Below are positions 1 to 7,879 of a stretch of 40,444 nucleotides of DNA, one piece after another; the first letter of the stretch is position 1; each line of letters opens with the position of its first letter. The position numbers and the translations under genes were made by a program. The stretch is from Afipia sp. 64-13 (GTDB lineage: Bacteria > Pseudomonadota > Alphaproteobacteria > Rhizobiales > Xanthobacteraceae): positions 1 to 40,444 of the forward strand of contig MKUJ01000023.1 in NCBI GenBank assembly GCA_001897755.1. The letters are read 5' to 3'. The notes beneath the pieces are model-generated. The model did not search any database. It was not told the origin of the DNA and was given only the letters and a program-made list of their open reading frames with translations.

Positions 1-73
1 GAAGATGCGGCAGTTCGGCAAGGTCGACATCCCGCAGGAAGCCTTCATCGCCGCGCTCAAGGTGGATAGCTGA
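1..73 (+). CDS. lepA: Elongation factor 4 (LepA), C-terminal end only
   Basis: Partial gene cut by the window edge. The reading frame starting at base 2 gives 23 residues (KMRQFGKVDIPQEAFIAALK...) and stops with TGA at 71-73. This matches the conserved LepA tail, in which K-x-M-[KR]-x-x-G-x-[VI]-x-[IL]-P-Q-E-A-F precedes the last residues. LepA is a ribosome-associated translational GTPase, but only its C-terminal tail lies here, so the GTPase domain cannot be examined. Identity rests on this one motif. Confidence 0.8.
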   Translation, partial: KMRQFGKVDIPQEAFIAALKVDS

Positions 74-310
74 GAGCTGACAGCAGCTCGACCGCAGGCC
101 AAAGCAGGCGTTTGCCTTTTGCAGCAGCGTCACGTCCGCGCATAGTCGTCTTCGCGAGTGATCCGCATCAACGTGGATGCCGGCACTTCGCCGGGCATGA
201 CGAGAAATCACACCCTCACATCATACCGCGCTCCGATGCTGACGCGCCTTGACACCGCCGCCCGATCCCCCGACGCTGCCTGCGCATCCATGTCAGCAAC
301 GGAGGCGTCC

Positions 311-493
311 ATGGCCTACAAGTTCGAAGTCTACAAGGACAAGGCGGGAGAATTCCGGTTTCGCTTCAAGGCGTCGAACGGCGAGACCATGTGCAGCTCG
401 GAAGGCTACAAGCAGAAGGCTTCGGCCATGGACGCCATCGCGTCGATCAAGAAGCACGCGCCGGATGCGGCACTCGACGATCAGACCAAATAG
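311..493 (+). CDS. YegP/DUF1508-family small protein
   Basis: A 60-residue protein starting MAYKFEVYKDKAGEFRFRFK. It has the DUF1508 (YegP) layout: a beta-hairpin opening (K-x-x-G-E-[FY]-R-[FW]-R), the N-G-[EQ] turn, then S-E-G-Y and a short helix (K-A-S-A-M-D-A-I-x-S-I-K). The family normally contains one or two such units and this is a single-unit member. The ATG at 311 is chosen because GGAGG lies just upstream (301-305) and the domain begins there; the longer open frame from 158 adds an unconserved leader. YegP-like proteins are small and mostly uncharacterised, so no function is assigned. It stands alone between lepA and the convergent cyclic-di-GMP gene. Confidence 0.85.
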   Translation: MAYKFEVYKDKAGEFRFRFKASNGETMCSSEGYKQKASAMDAIASIKKHAPDAALDDQTK

Positions 494-601
494 CGGTTCG
501 GATTTTTCGATTTGACGATTTGAACATCGAAAGACCATCGTTGCCAGCCGGCAGCGGTGGTCTTTCCATATTGCCCGTGAGGTATCAGCGAAAGCCGCCG
601 G

Positions 602-2794
602 TTACGCCACACCGCATGTCGTTTGCTGGGCGGCAAGCAGTTGCACGATCTCCGCGTTCGGCCGCGCGCGGCTGAACAGGAAGCCCTGCCCCTCGTGGCA
701 GCCTTCGGCACGCAGGCAGCCCAGTTCGGCCTCGGTCTCGACGCCCTCGGCGGTGATGGTGACGCCGAGACTCATGCCGAGACTGATGATCGAACGCACA
801 ATCGCCTGCGCCCCCTGATTGGCGGCAAGGTCGCTGACGAAGGAGCGGTCGATCTTGATCTTGTCGAACGGGAAGCTGCGCAGGTAGCTCAGACTCGAAT
901 AGCCGGTGCCGAAATCGTCCATCGAGATGCGCACGCCGAGCGCGCGCAGAGCGTGCAGCGTCGCCAGCACCTGATCGCTTTTCTCCAGCAGCAGCGTCTC
1001 GGTGATCTCGAGCTCGAGCCGCTTCGGCGGCAGACCGGACTGCTTGAGCGCATCCATCACCACCGCCAGCAGATTGCCGACCCGGAATTGCAGCGGCGAC
1101 AGGTTGACCGCGACGCGCGCGTCGCCCGGCCAGCCGGCCGCATCCATGCAGGCCCGGCGCAGCATCAGATTGCCGATCGGATTGATCAGGCCGGTTTCTT
1201 CCGCGACCGGGATGAACTCGGCCGGCGACACCATGCCGCGCGCCGGATGCGGCCAGCGCACCAGCGCCTCGGCGCCGGTGACGCGCCCGGTCTTCAAATC
1301 GATCAGCGGCTGATAATGCGACCGCAACACGCCGCCATCGATCGCCGCACGCAACTCCATCTCGATGCGGCGGCGCTCCTGCGCGCGCGCGTCCATGCCC
1401 GCTTCGAAAAAGCTGAACAGGCCGCGGCCGTCGCTTTTGGCGCGCGACAGCGCCATGTTGGCATTCTTGAGCAGCTTGTCGGCGTCCTCGCCGTCGCCGG
1501 GCCCGATGGCGATGCCGATGCTGGCGCCGCACATCACGGTGTGACCGTCGAACACATACGGATCGCTATTGGCGCCGAGCAGGCGCTGGGCCAGCAGCGC
1601 GGCATCTTCCGGCCGCGACACATCCGACTGCACGATGGCGAATTCGTCGGAGCCGAGCCGCGCGATCGAATCTTCTTCGCGCAGCACCGATTGCAGGCGG
1701 CGCGCGACGCCGACCAGGAGCTGGTCGCCGATACCGTGGCCGCGCGAGGCGTTGACCGCCTTGAAGCCGTCGAGATTGAAGAACAGCACCGCCACTTTCT
1801 TGCGGTTGCGACGGGTGTGAACGAGGCACTCGTCGAGCTGCCGGCAAAGCAGCGCGCGGTTGGCGAGGCCGGTCAGATTGTCGTGCTGGGCGGCGAACGC
1901 CAGATGCGCCTCGGCGCGTTTGCGCTCGGTGATGTCCATCAGCGCGAGCAGGACCGCGGGACGCTCCTCGAAGGTCAGACGCCGCGAATAGACCGCAACA
2001 TCGATCAGCGAACCGTCGGCTTTGGTATGTTTCCAGGTTCGCGCGTGGCGCTCGTCGACACTGTGCTCGCCATCCCACGGCACGCCGGGCTCGAAAGCCT
2101 GAATATCGCGGATGGTGAGCGTCTCGAATTCCTCGCGCGAATAGCCGTAATGGGCAAGCGCGGCCTCGTTGGCGCCGACGATACGTTCGGTATCGATCTC
2201 GCACACCACCATCGGCACCGGATTGCTCTCGAACAGCAGGCGGAAGGAAGCCTCGCGCTGCTTCAGTTCGGTGATGTCGACGCGCAGGCCGACCACGCCG
2301 CCGTCCTTGGTGGCGCGCTCCTCGATCAACAGGCAGCGCCCGTCGGTCAGCGTCACTTCGCGGCGGTTGGTGGGCTGGGCGAACTGCGCCATCCGCTCGG
2401 CGATCCACTCTTCCTCGCGCCCGATGGCCTCGGGATAGCAACCCTTCGCCACGCCGGCCCGCACGATGTCCTCGAACCGGGCACCCGGCCTGAACATATG
2501 CGAGGTGGCGTTGTAGATCTCGGCGTATTTCCTGTTCCAGAGAATGAAGCGGCCTTCGGCATCGAAAAACACGATGCCCTGCGGCAGCAGATCGATCGCC
2601 TCGTGCAGACGGTCATGCGCCTTGCGGGCTTCGGCGAGCGCGGTCTCCACATCGTGGCAATCGCGCAGGGCTTCGCCGGCCGCGGCGCTGCGACGCGCGT
2701 GCGGTCCCAACTTTGGAGCAGCCTTCGGCCTGCGTCTGGTGCGCTGGACCGCTATTCTGCGTTTTCTTGGTTTTGTTGGCCGAGCAACCGGCAT
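602..2794 (-). CDS. PAS-PAS-GGDEF-EAL cyclic-di-GMP signalling protein
   Basis: About 730 residues. A basic N-terminus is followed by a PAS-like domain (roughly residues 65-180), a second PAS domain (roughly 185-300), a GGDEF domain (roughly 310-465) and an EAL domain (roughly 475-720). There is no membrane segment, so it should be a cytosolic sensor-effector. The GGDEF signature is altered to G-S-D-E-F (near residue 381), so cyclase activity is uncertain. The EAL domain looks intact, with E-A-L-V-R-W near 508 and D-D-F-G-T-G-Y-S-S near 629, as in active c-di-GMP phosphodiesterases. My inference is a PAS-controlled phosphodiesterase, possibly bifunctional. The ATG at 2792-2794 is preferred to an upstream TTG (2839), which has no ribosome-binding site. 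It is monocistronic and converges on the YegP-like gene. Confidence 0.88.
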   Translation of the reverse strand: MPVARPTKPRKRRIAVQRTRRRPKAAPKLGPHARRSAAAGEALRDCHDVETALAEARKAHDRLHEAIDLLPQGIVFFDAEGRFILWNRKYAEIYNATSHMFRPGARFEDIVRAGVAKGCYPEAIGREEEWIAERMAQFAQPTNRREVTLTDGRCLLIEERATKDGGVVGLRVDITELKQREASFRLLFESNPVPMVVCEIDTERIVGANEAALAHYGYSREEFETLTIRDIQAFEPGVPWDGEHSVDERHARTWKHTKADGSLIDVAVYSRRLTFEERPAVLLALMDITERKRAEAHLAFAAQHDNLTGLANRALLCRQLDECLVHTRRNRKKVAVLFFNLDGFKAVNASRGHGIGDQLLVGVARRLQSVLREEDSIARLGSDEFAIVQSDVSRPEDAALLAQRLLGANSDPYVFDGHTVMCGASIGIAIGPGDGEDADKLLKNANMALSRAKSDGRGLFSFFEAGMDARAQERRRIEMELRAAIDGGVLRSHYQPLIDLKTGRVTGAEALVRWPHPARGMVSPAEFIPVAEETGLINPIGNLMLRRACMDAAGWPGDARVAVNLSPLQFRVGNLLAVVMDALKQSGLPPKRLELEITETLLLEKSDQVLATLHALRALGVRISMDDFGTGYSSLSYLRSFPFDKIKIDRSFVSDLAANQGAQAIVRSIISLGMSLGVTITAEGVETEAELGCLRAEGCHEGQGFLFSRARPNAEIVQLLAAQQTTCGVA

Positions 2795-3202
2795 TCTTCC
2801 GCGAACCTCACCTGCATGTTGCCGGCAGTCTTCAGGCAAGTGTCTAAGAAACGGTATCCTTGGACCGCTCGCCGTCGGCTCAGCAGTGCCGGACCACCAT
2901 GTGTCTCAACGATAGAGATCGAGACAAAGTGGATCATTTTGCGGAATGGCAGAGGCCGCAAGGCATAAACACCCCGTGAAACACACAGATTATTCCGCAA
3001 TCAGCAATTTAAGAGAAAAATATTCCCTGTCTTCCCGTAAAGTTCCCTCCGACCGCCTCGCGCGACCGCACGGGCGCGATGCGTTCCAATCGACAATACG
3101 GTTAAGGCCCGATGAATGTCCCCGACGCCCGGATTCCTGCGGAAAGGAGCTCCGGATCCGCGCGATCTCGTCGGAGCAGCCCGGCTCGGCTATAAGTTCG
3201 GA
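2795..3202. other. Intergenic region between the c-di-GMP gene and mepA
   Basis: About 400 bases with no supported gene; it must hold the divergent promoters of the two flanking genes. Part of it (2985-3035) is clearly more AT-rich than its surroundings. The only symmetry I found is a widely spaced 9-bp inverted repeat, TTGCGGAAT (2939-2947) and ATTCCGCAA (2992-3000). I cannot assign a regulator to it. Confidence 0.4.
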
Positions 3203-4156
3203 ATGCGAAGCCGCCGCATGATTCTCGGCTTGATGCGAACGACGGTGGCCGCCGCGCTGCTGGCGCTCGCCGCGACCAGCCTGGCGCGCGCGCAGACCAA
3301 AGGCACGCTCGATCCGAAGCCGCTGCCGCCGCTCGCCAACCCGAACGATCCGCAACTCGCCGCCAAGGAGATTTTCGGCCGCAAGGCGACGCCGGCGTCC
3401 TCGCCGATGCGCTCGATCGGCTTCTACGCCAAGGGCTGCCTCGCCGGCGCGCAGGCGCTGCCGATCAACGGCCAGACCTGGCAGGTGATGCGGCTGTCGC
3501 GCAACCGCAACTGGGGCAATCCCGAATTGGTCGCGCTGCTCGAGCGTCTGTCGGCGAAGGTTAACAAGGTCGCGGGCTGGCCCGGCCTGCTGGTCGGCGA
3601 CATGTCGCAGCCGCGCGGCGGGCCGATGTTCACCGGCCATGCCAGCCATCAGATCGGGCTCGATGCCGACATCTGGCTGACGCCGATGCCGAGCCGCATG
3701 CTCTCGCGCAACGAACGCGAGGAGATGTCAGCGGTCAACATGGTGGCGGGAAACCGTCTCGACATCGATCCCAAGGTGTGGACGCCGCAGCATCTGCTGG
3801 TGATCCGCGCCGCGGCGCAGGAGCCCAAGGTCGAGCGCATCTTCGTCAACGCCGCGATCAAGAAGGCGCTGTGCCGCGAAGCCAAAGGCGACCGAAGCTG
3901 GCTGTCGAAGGTGCGGCCGATGTACGGCCACAACTATCACTTTCACATTCGGATGAAATGTCCGCATGGCGGCGCCGCCTGCGAAGCGCAGACGCCGCCC
4001 GATCACCGCGAGCATTGCAGCGCCGGCGATCTCGCTTATTGGTTCAGCGACGCGGTGCTGCATCCCAAGCCGCCGGTGACCCCGCCGAAGCCGAAACCAC
4101 CGCTCACCCTCGCCGACCTGCCGCCGGAATGCCGTCAGGTGGCGCTCTCTCCCTAA
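3203..4156 (+). CDS. mepA: Penicillin-insensitive murein endopeptidase (MepA, peptidase M74)
   Basis: A 317-residue secreted protein. Residues 1-31 form a signal peptide (basic start, hydrophobic TTVAAALLALAAT, A-R-A cleavage region), placing it in the periplasm. MepA is a LAS-type zinc peptidase that cuts the D-Ala-meso-DAP cross-links of peptidoglycan. The zinc site is visible as G-H-A-S-H-Q-I-G-L-D-A-D (His146, His149, Asp156 from this start) and the distal H-x-H in Y-G-H-N-Y-H-F-H-I-R. The length fits the family, with a proline/lysine-rich C-terminal tail. The start at 3203 is chosen because the signal peptide begins there; an ATG at 3116 (AAGG 8 bases upstream) would add 29 residues before the signal. 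A strong hairpin follows the stop. Confidence 0.92.
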   Translation: MRSRRMILGLMRTTVAAALLALAATSLARAQTKGTLDPKPLPPLANPNDPQLAAKEIFGRKATPASSPMRSIGFYAKGCLAGAQALPINGQTWQVMRLSRNRNWGNPELVALLERLSAKVNKVAGWPGLLVGDMSQPRGGPMFTGHASHQIGLDADIWLTPMPSRMLSRNEREEMSAVNMVAGNRLDIDPKVWTPQHLLVIRAAAQEPKVERIFVNAAIKKALCREAKGDRSWLSKVRPMYGHNYHFHIRMKCPHGGAACEAQTPPDHREHCSAGDLAYWFSDAVLHPKPPVTPPKPKPPLTLADLPPECRQVALSP

Positions 4157-4170
4157 CGCCGTACGCACGC

Positions 4171-4198
4171 GCACCAATTGCGATTCCGCAATTGGTGC
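4171..4198 (+). terminator. Perfect 12-bp hairpin downstream of mepA
   Basis: GCACCAATTGCG (4171-4182) and its exact complement (4187-4198) flank a 4-base loop, ATTC, 15 bases after the mepA stop. There is no clear T-run on either strand, so it may be a weak or factor-assisted terminator or an mRNA 3'-end protecting structure. Confidence 0.55.
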
Positions 4199-4245
4199 GG
4201 CTTGAAACAGCGCCCATCATCCGACTAGTCTTGATGTCACGATAC

Positions 4246-4270
4246 CGCTATATTCACTGAAATATATTCG
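4246..4270. promoter_or_regulatory. Candidate ModE (Mo-box) operator of the mop-modABC operon
   Basis: The 25 bases read CGC-TATATT-CACTGA-AATATA-TTCG. TATATT (4249-4254) and AATATA (4261-4266) are exact inverted repeats with a 6-base spacer, flanked by CG at both ends. This resembles the CG-n-TATAT...ATATA-n-CG pattern of ModE sites. It lies about 57 bases upstream of mop, where a molybdate-responsive repressor would act. No modE gene is in the window, so the regulator is inferred. Confidence 0.55.
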
Positions 4271-4326
4271 TTCCCATCCCCAATTCCCGCCGAAGCACCC
4301 GGTGTTTCAAAATTCGGAGAATGTCC

Positions 4327-4536
4327 ATGCACATCAGTGCACGCAACCAGATCAAGGGCAAAGTGGTCGAGGTGACCAAGGGCGCCACCACCTCCCATGT
4401 CCGTGTCGATATCGGCGGCGGCCAGATCGTCACCGCTTCGATCACCAACGAGGCGGTCGACCAGCTCGGCCTCAAGGCCGGCGGCGCGGTGATTGCCGTC
4501 ATCAAGGCCTCCGACGTCATGATCGCGGTGGACTGA
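4327..4536 (+). CDS. mop: Free-standing molybdopterin/molybdate-binding Mop protein (TOBE domain)
   Basis: A 69-residue protein (MHISARNQIKGKVVEVTKGA...) that is one complete Mop/TOBE domain: S-A-R-N-Q-[IL]-K-G-K-V, a central beta region with I-V-T-A-S-I-T, and the closing I-K-A-S-D-V-M-I-A-V. Such molbindins assemble into oligomers that bind molybdate or tungstate at subunit interfaces and buffer intracellular Mo. ATG 4327 is chosen over ATG 4321 because GGAGA (4316-4320) sits 6 bases before it and touches the earlier one; family members also begin M-x-I-S-A-R-N. It precedes modA, B and C in the same direction, and the encoded ModC has no Mop domain of its own. Confidence 0.9.
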   Translation: MHISARNQIKGKVVEVTKGATTSHVRVDIGGGQIVTASITNEAVDQLGLKAGGAVIAVIKASDVMIAVD

Positions 4537-4757
4537 TCCTGCCGATGAAGACCGGGTGCGGACCGCATCCGCGCCCGCGACGCGCCGCGAAAGGCTTTAC
4601 CTCGGCGTTCCGGCTCTCTAAATTCCTCCCGCACGATAATTTTCCGGCACGCCGTAAGCTGTTGGAAAATCCGGAACGGCGCTTCCGATCATCGTTGCAG
4701 AATTTTCATTCTGACATCCGCGCGATGTTTCGCCGCGGACTGACACGGAGCGCCAAT

Positions 4758-5582
4758 ATGAAGTTTTTCACCCGTTCCCTGCTTGCCGCCGCACTGGTCT
4801 GCGCGCCGCTGTTCTCGCCGGCGATCGCCCAGGACAGCAAGGCCGCCGCGCCCGCTGCCACGACCGCCGCCGAAAAGACGCTGATCAACTTCGCCGCCGC
4901 GTCGATGAAGAACGCGCTCGACGAAGTCGATGCGGCCTACACCGCCAAGACCAAAACCAAGATCGTGGCGAGCTATGCCGCGAGTTCGGCGCTCGCCAAG
5001 CAGCTCGAGCAGGGCGCGCCGGCCGACGTCTTCATCTCCGCCGACATCGCCTGGATGAAATACGCCATCGAAAAGAAGAGCGTGAAGGAATCCACCAAGG
5101 TCGATCTGCTTGGCAACACCATCGTGCTGATCGCGCCGAAGGATTCCAAGATCGACAAGGTCGAGATCAAGCAGGGCTTCGACCTCGCCAAGCTCGCCGG
5201 CGACGGCCGCATCGCCACCGGCGACGTCGCGGCGGTACCGGTCGGCAAATACGCCAAGGCCGCGCTGGAGAAGCTCGGCGCCTGGCAGGCCGCCGAAAAG
5301 AAGTTCGCGATGGCCGAGAACGTGCGCGCGGCGCTGACGCTGGTGTCACGCGGCGAGGCGGTGCTCGGCATCGTCTACTCGACCGACGCCAAGGTCGATC
5401 CGGGCGTGAAGATCGTCGGCACCTTCCCGGCCGACTCGCACCCGCCGATCATCTATCCGATCGCCGCCACCACTAATGCCAAGCCGGGCACCGACGATTA
5501 TCTCGCCTTCCTGAAGTCCTCGGCGGCCAAAGCCATTTTCGAGAAGTACGGCTTCGCCTTCCTGATCAAGCCGACCACGTAA
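4758..5582 (+). CDS. modA: Molybdate ABC transporter, periplasmic binding protein ModA
   Basis: A 274-residue class II solute-binding protein. Residues 1-25 are a signal peptide ending A-I-A-Q, then an alanine-rich linker. The mature part has ModA hallmarks: F-A-A-A-S-M-K-N-A-L-D-E (oxyanion-contact region), Y-A-A-S-S-A-L-A-K-Q-L-E-Q-G-A-P-A-D-V-F-I-S-A-D, N-T-I-V-L-I-A-P, and the hinge sequence P-V-G-K-Y-A-K-A-A-L-E. It captures molybdate (or tungstate) and delivers it to ModBC. ATG 4758 is preceded by GGAG at a 7-base spacing. The 221 bases between mop and modA hold no supported gene. modB follows after 22 bases, so the genes should be co-transcribed. Confidence 0.95.
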   Translation: MKFFTRSLLAAALVCAPLFSPAIAQDSKAAAPAATTAAEKTLINFAAASMKNALDEVDAAYTAKTKTKIVASYAASSALAKQLEQGAPADVFISADIAWMKYAIEKKSVKESTKVDLLGNTIVLIAPKDSKIDKVEIKQGFDLAKLAGDGRIATGDVAAVPVGKYAKAALEKLGAWQAAEKKFAMAENVRAALTLVSRGEAVLGIVYSTDAKVDPGVKIVGTFPADSHPPIIYPIAATTNAKPGTDDYLAFLKSSAAKAIFEKYGFAFLIKPTT

Positions 5583-5604
5583 CACGGACCAGCAGTCACT
5601 CGAC

Positions 5605-6300
5605 GTGTCTGACATCTCTCCCGCCGAATGGACGGCGATCCTGCTTTCGATCAGGGTCGCCGTCGTCGCCACCCTGTTTGCCACGCCGCTCGGCATCGCG
5701 CTGGCATGGCTGCTGGCGCGCCGCGATTTCTGGGGCAAGGCCGCCCTCGACGCGCTGATCCATTTGCCGCTGGTGCTGCCGCCGGTGGTGACCGGCTATC
5801 TACTGCTGTTGACCTTCGGCCGCAAAGGCATGGTCGGCGCCTGGCTCGCCGACAATCTCGGCATCGTGTTCGCCTTCCGCTGGACCGGCGCGGCGCTGGC
5901 CTGCGGCGTGATGTCGTTTCCGCTGCTGGTGCGCCCGATCCGGCTGTCGATCGAGGCGATCGACAGCCGCCTCGAGCAGGCCGCTGGCACGCTGGGCGCC
6001 TCGCCGTGGAACGTGTTCTTCACCGTGACGCTGCCGCTGGCCGCGCCCGGCATCCTGGCCGGCATGATCCTCGGCTTCGCCAAGGCGCTCGGCGAGTTCG
6101 GCGCCACCATCACCTTCGTCTCCAACATTCCGGGCGAAACCCAGACCATTTCCTCCGCGATCTACGCGCTGCTGCAAACGCCCGACGGCGACGCCGCCGC
6201 GTTGCGGCTCGTGATCGTTTCGGTGATCATCGCAGTGATCGCACTGGTGGCCTCCGAGGTGTTCGCCCGCCACGCCACCCGCCGCCTGCACGGACGCTGA
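5605..6300 (+). CDS. modB: Molybdate ABC transporter permease ModB
   Basis: A 231-residue inner-membrane permease with about five to six transmembrane segments. The EAA-loop that docks on ModC is visible as A-L-G-E-F-G-A-T-I-T-F-V-S-N-I-P-G, the typical ModB form. Other family features are L-P-L-V-L-P-P-V-V-T-G-Y and L-E-Q-A-A-G-T-L-G-A-S. The start is GTG at 5605, 22 bases after modA; the ribosome-binding site is not strong, which fits translational coupling. The stop lies 2 bases before the modC start. Confidence 0.95.
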   Translation: MSDISPAEWTAILLSIRVAVVATLFATPLGIALAWLLARRDFWGKAALDALIHLPLVLPPVVTGYLLLLTFGRKGMVGAWLADNLGIVFAFRWTGAALACGVMSFPLLVRPIRLSIEAIDSRLEQAAGTLGASPWNVFFTVTLPLAAPGILAGMILGFAKALGEFGATITFVSNIPGETQTISSAIYALLQTPDGDAAALRLVIVSVIIAVIALVASEVFARHATRRLHGR

Positions 6301-6302
6301 CC

Positions 6303-6977
6303 ATGCTCACCGTCGATGTCACCAAGCAGCTCGGCAGTTTCTCGCTTCAGGTCGCATTCCAGAGCGACAGCCGCGTCACCGGCCTGTTCGGCGCCTCCGG
6401 CTCCGGCAAGAGTTCGCTGATCAATTTGATCGCGGGCCTGCTCAAGCCGGATCGCGGCCGCATCGTCCTGGACAACATCGTGCTGTGCGACACCGAGACC
6501 GGCGTCGACGTGCCGCCCTACAGGCGCCGGATCGGCTACGTGTTTCAGGACGCGCGGCTGTTTCCGCATCTCGACGTGGCGCAGAATCTCGATTACGGCC
6601 GCCGCATGAACCGCCTGCCGCGCGATGCCGCGCACTGGCAGCGCATCGTCGGCCTGCTCGACATCGAACAGTTGCAGACGCGCCGTCCCGGCCAGTTGTC
6701 GGGCGGCGAGCGCCAGCGTGTCGCGCTCGGCCGCGCGCTGCTCTCAAGGCCGCGGCTGCTGCTGCTCGACGAACCGCTCGGCGCGCTCGATCACGACCGC
6801 AAGGGCGAGATCCTGCCCTACCTCGAACGGCTGCGCGACGAAGAAAACGTGCCGATGGTCTATGTCAGCCACGATCCGGACGAGATCCGGCGGCTGGCCG
6901 GCCATGTCGTGCTGTTCAAGGCCGGCCGCGTCGCCGGCTTCGGCGGCATCGAGTTGCTGCCTAGCGCAGCGGCGTAA
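6303..6977 (+). CDS. modC: Molybdate ABC transporter ATPase ModC, short form without Mop domain
   Basis: A 224-residue ATPase energising ModB. Walker A is G-A-S-G-S-G-K-S-S (30-38), the ABC signature L-S-G-G-E-R-Q (132-138), Walker B L-L-L-L-D-E-P (152-158) and the switch histidine is His190. Classical ModC is about 350 residues, because a C-terminal TOBE/Mop regulatory domain follows the nucleotide-binding domain. Here the protein ends about 20 residues after the core, with an ordinary TAA and no downstream continuation, so the domain is absent. The nearby mop gene encodes the missing module separately. The last 17 bases overlap the convergent binding-protein gene. Confidence 0.93.
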   Translation: MLTVDVTKQLGSFSLQVAFQSDSRVTGLFGASGSGKSSLINLIAGLLKPDRGRIVLDNIVLCDTETGVDVPPYRRRIGYVFQDARLFPHLDVAQNLDYGRRMNRLPRDAAHWQRIVGLLDIEQLQTRRPGQLSGGERQRVALGRALLSRPRLLLLDEPLGALDHDRKGEILPYLERLRDEENVPMVYVSHDPDEIRRLAGHVVLFKAGRVAGFGGIELLPSAAA

Positions 6978-7821
6978 GCGCCTCGCGCAGCCGGTCGAGC
7001 CCCTGCACCAGCGCCGGGCCGCCGCACATCGTATAGCGCGAGGACAGATCGATCCGCCGCCGTGCATCATAGCGCGCACGCAGCGCCGGATGGGTGATGA
7101 ACAGCGCGCCCTGATCGGCGGCCTCGCGCGGCGGATCGAGCAGCACCAGCACGTCCGGCCCATCGACCAGCAGCGTCTCCATCGACACGAAGCCGCCGAA
7201 CCCGCCCGGCGCGGCGGCGAGCGGCCGCAGGCCCGCGACCGTCAGCATCGCGGTGATCAGGCTGGCCGAGCCCTCGGCGTAGCCGCCGCGCTGCACGATG
7301 GCGGCGGTGCGCGGCGGCTTCAGGGCGGCGGCGGCGAGCTGCGCCTGCGCCTGCGCCAATTGCTGCGCCAGCACCGCGCCGCGATCGGCATGGCCGAGCA
7401 GCGCGCCGATCTCGCGCGCCTGCTGTCCCGCCTGCGCCAGATTGGTGACGAACGCGACCTCGACCACGCGCAGCCCCGCCGCATCCAGCATCGCGCGGGT
7501 CGGCCGGTCGGTCGGACCGGCCAGCACCAGATCGGGCGACAGGTTGATCACGGACTCCGCATCCCAGCCGACCCGCGGGAACGGCGCGGCGGCCTTGGTG
7601 GTCACCGATAGGCTGTCGTCCAGCGCATAGGGCGACAGCGCCGTGATCTGCGAAGGGTCCGCCAGCGTCAGCAAAAGCTGGTCGGCGCACAGATTGAACG
7701 AGACCACGCGGCGCGGGGCGTCGGCCGCCCGCGCCGGCAACGCCGCCGCCAGCGAACCGGCCGCGCAGAGCCCCGCCACAATCCAGCCGAATCGCGCGGC
7801 AACAGAGGTTTTCTTGGTCAT
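6961..7821 (-). CDS. FecB/BtuF-type ABC transporter substrate-binding protein
   Basis: 286 residues with a signal peptide (residues 1-33, ending P-A-R-A-A-D). The mature protein has the class III binding-protein fold: R-R-V-V-S-F-N-L-C-A-D-Q-L at its start, the G-W-D-A-E-S-V-I-N-L-S-P-D-L-V-L-A motif, a long connecting helix and a second lobe. This family carries cobalamin, haem or ferric siderophores. It is divergent from, and 58 bases away from, the FecCD-type permease gene and its ATPase, so the three make one importer. The ligand cannot be read from sequence; I saw no cobalamin riboswitch or Fur-type box in the short divergent region. Its 3' end overlaps modC by 17 bases. Confidence 0.85.
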   Translation of the reverse strand: MTKKTSVAARFGWIVAGLCAAGSLAAALPARAADAPRRVVSFNLCADQLLLTLADPSQITALSPYALDDSLSVTTKAAAPFPRVGWDAESVINLSPDLVLAGPTDRPTRAMLDAAGLRVVEVAFVTNLAQAGQQAREIGALLGHADRGAVLAQQLAQAQAQLAAAALKPPRTAAIVQRGGYAEGSASLITAMLTVAGLRPLAAAPGGFGGFVSMETLLVDGPDVLVLLDPPREAADQGALFITHPALRARYDARRRIDLSSRYTMCGGPALVQGLDRLREALTPLR

Positions 7822-7879
7822 GACGACCTGTTATGCCACGCCGGTCGCGCGGCGTCAGCGCTCCGTATTTCAAGGCCTC

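Noticed and set aside
623-2968. A 781-residue open frame opposite the PAS-GGDEF-EAL gene
   Set aside because: It is rich in His, Gln, Arg and Ala, has no recognisable domain, and lies exactly antisense to a clearly conserved gene; it is a GC-rich shadow frame.
4537-4757. Separate regulatory element or small gene between mop and modA
   Set aside because: Only a weak ATTTTCC/GGAAAAT inverted repeat is visible; no ribosome-binding site with a conserved frame and no second Mo-box.
7822-7879. Cobalamin riboswitch or Fur box upstream of the FecCD-type genes
   Set aside because: The divergent gap is only 58 bases and shows neither a B12-box-like motif nor a TGCAAAT-type palindrome.
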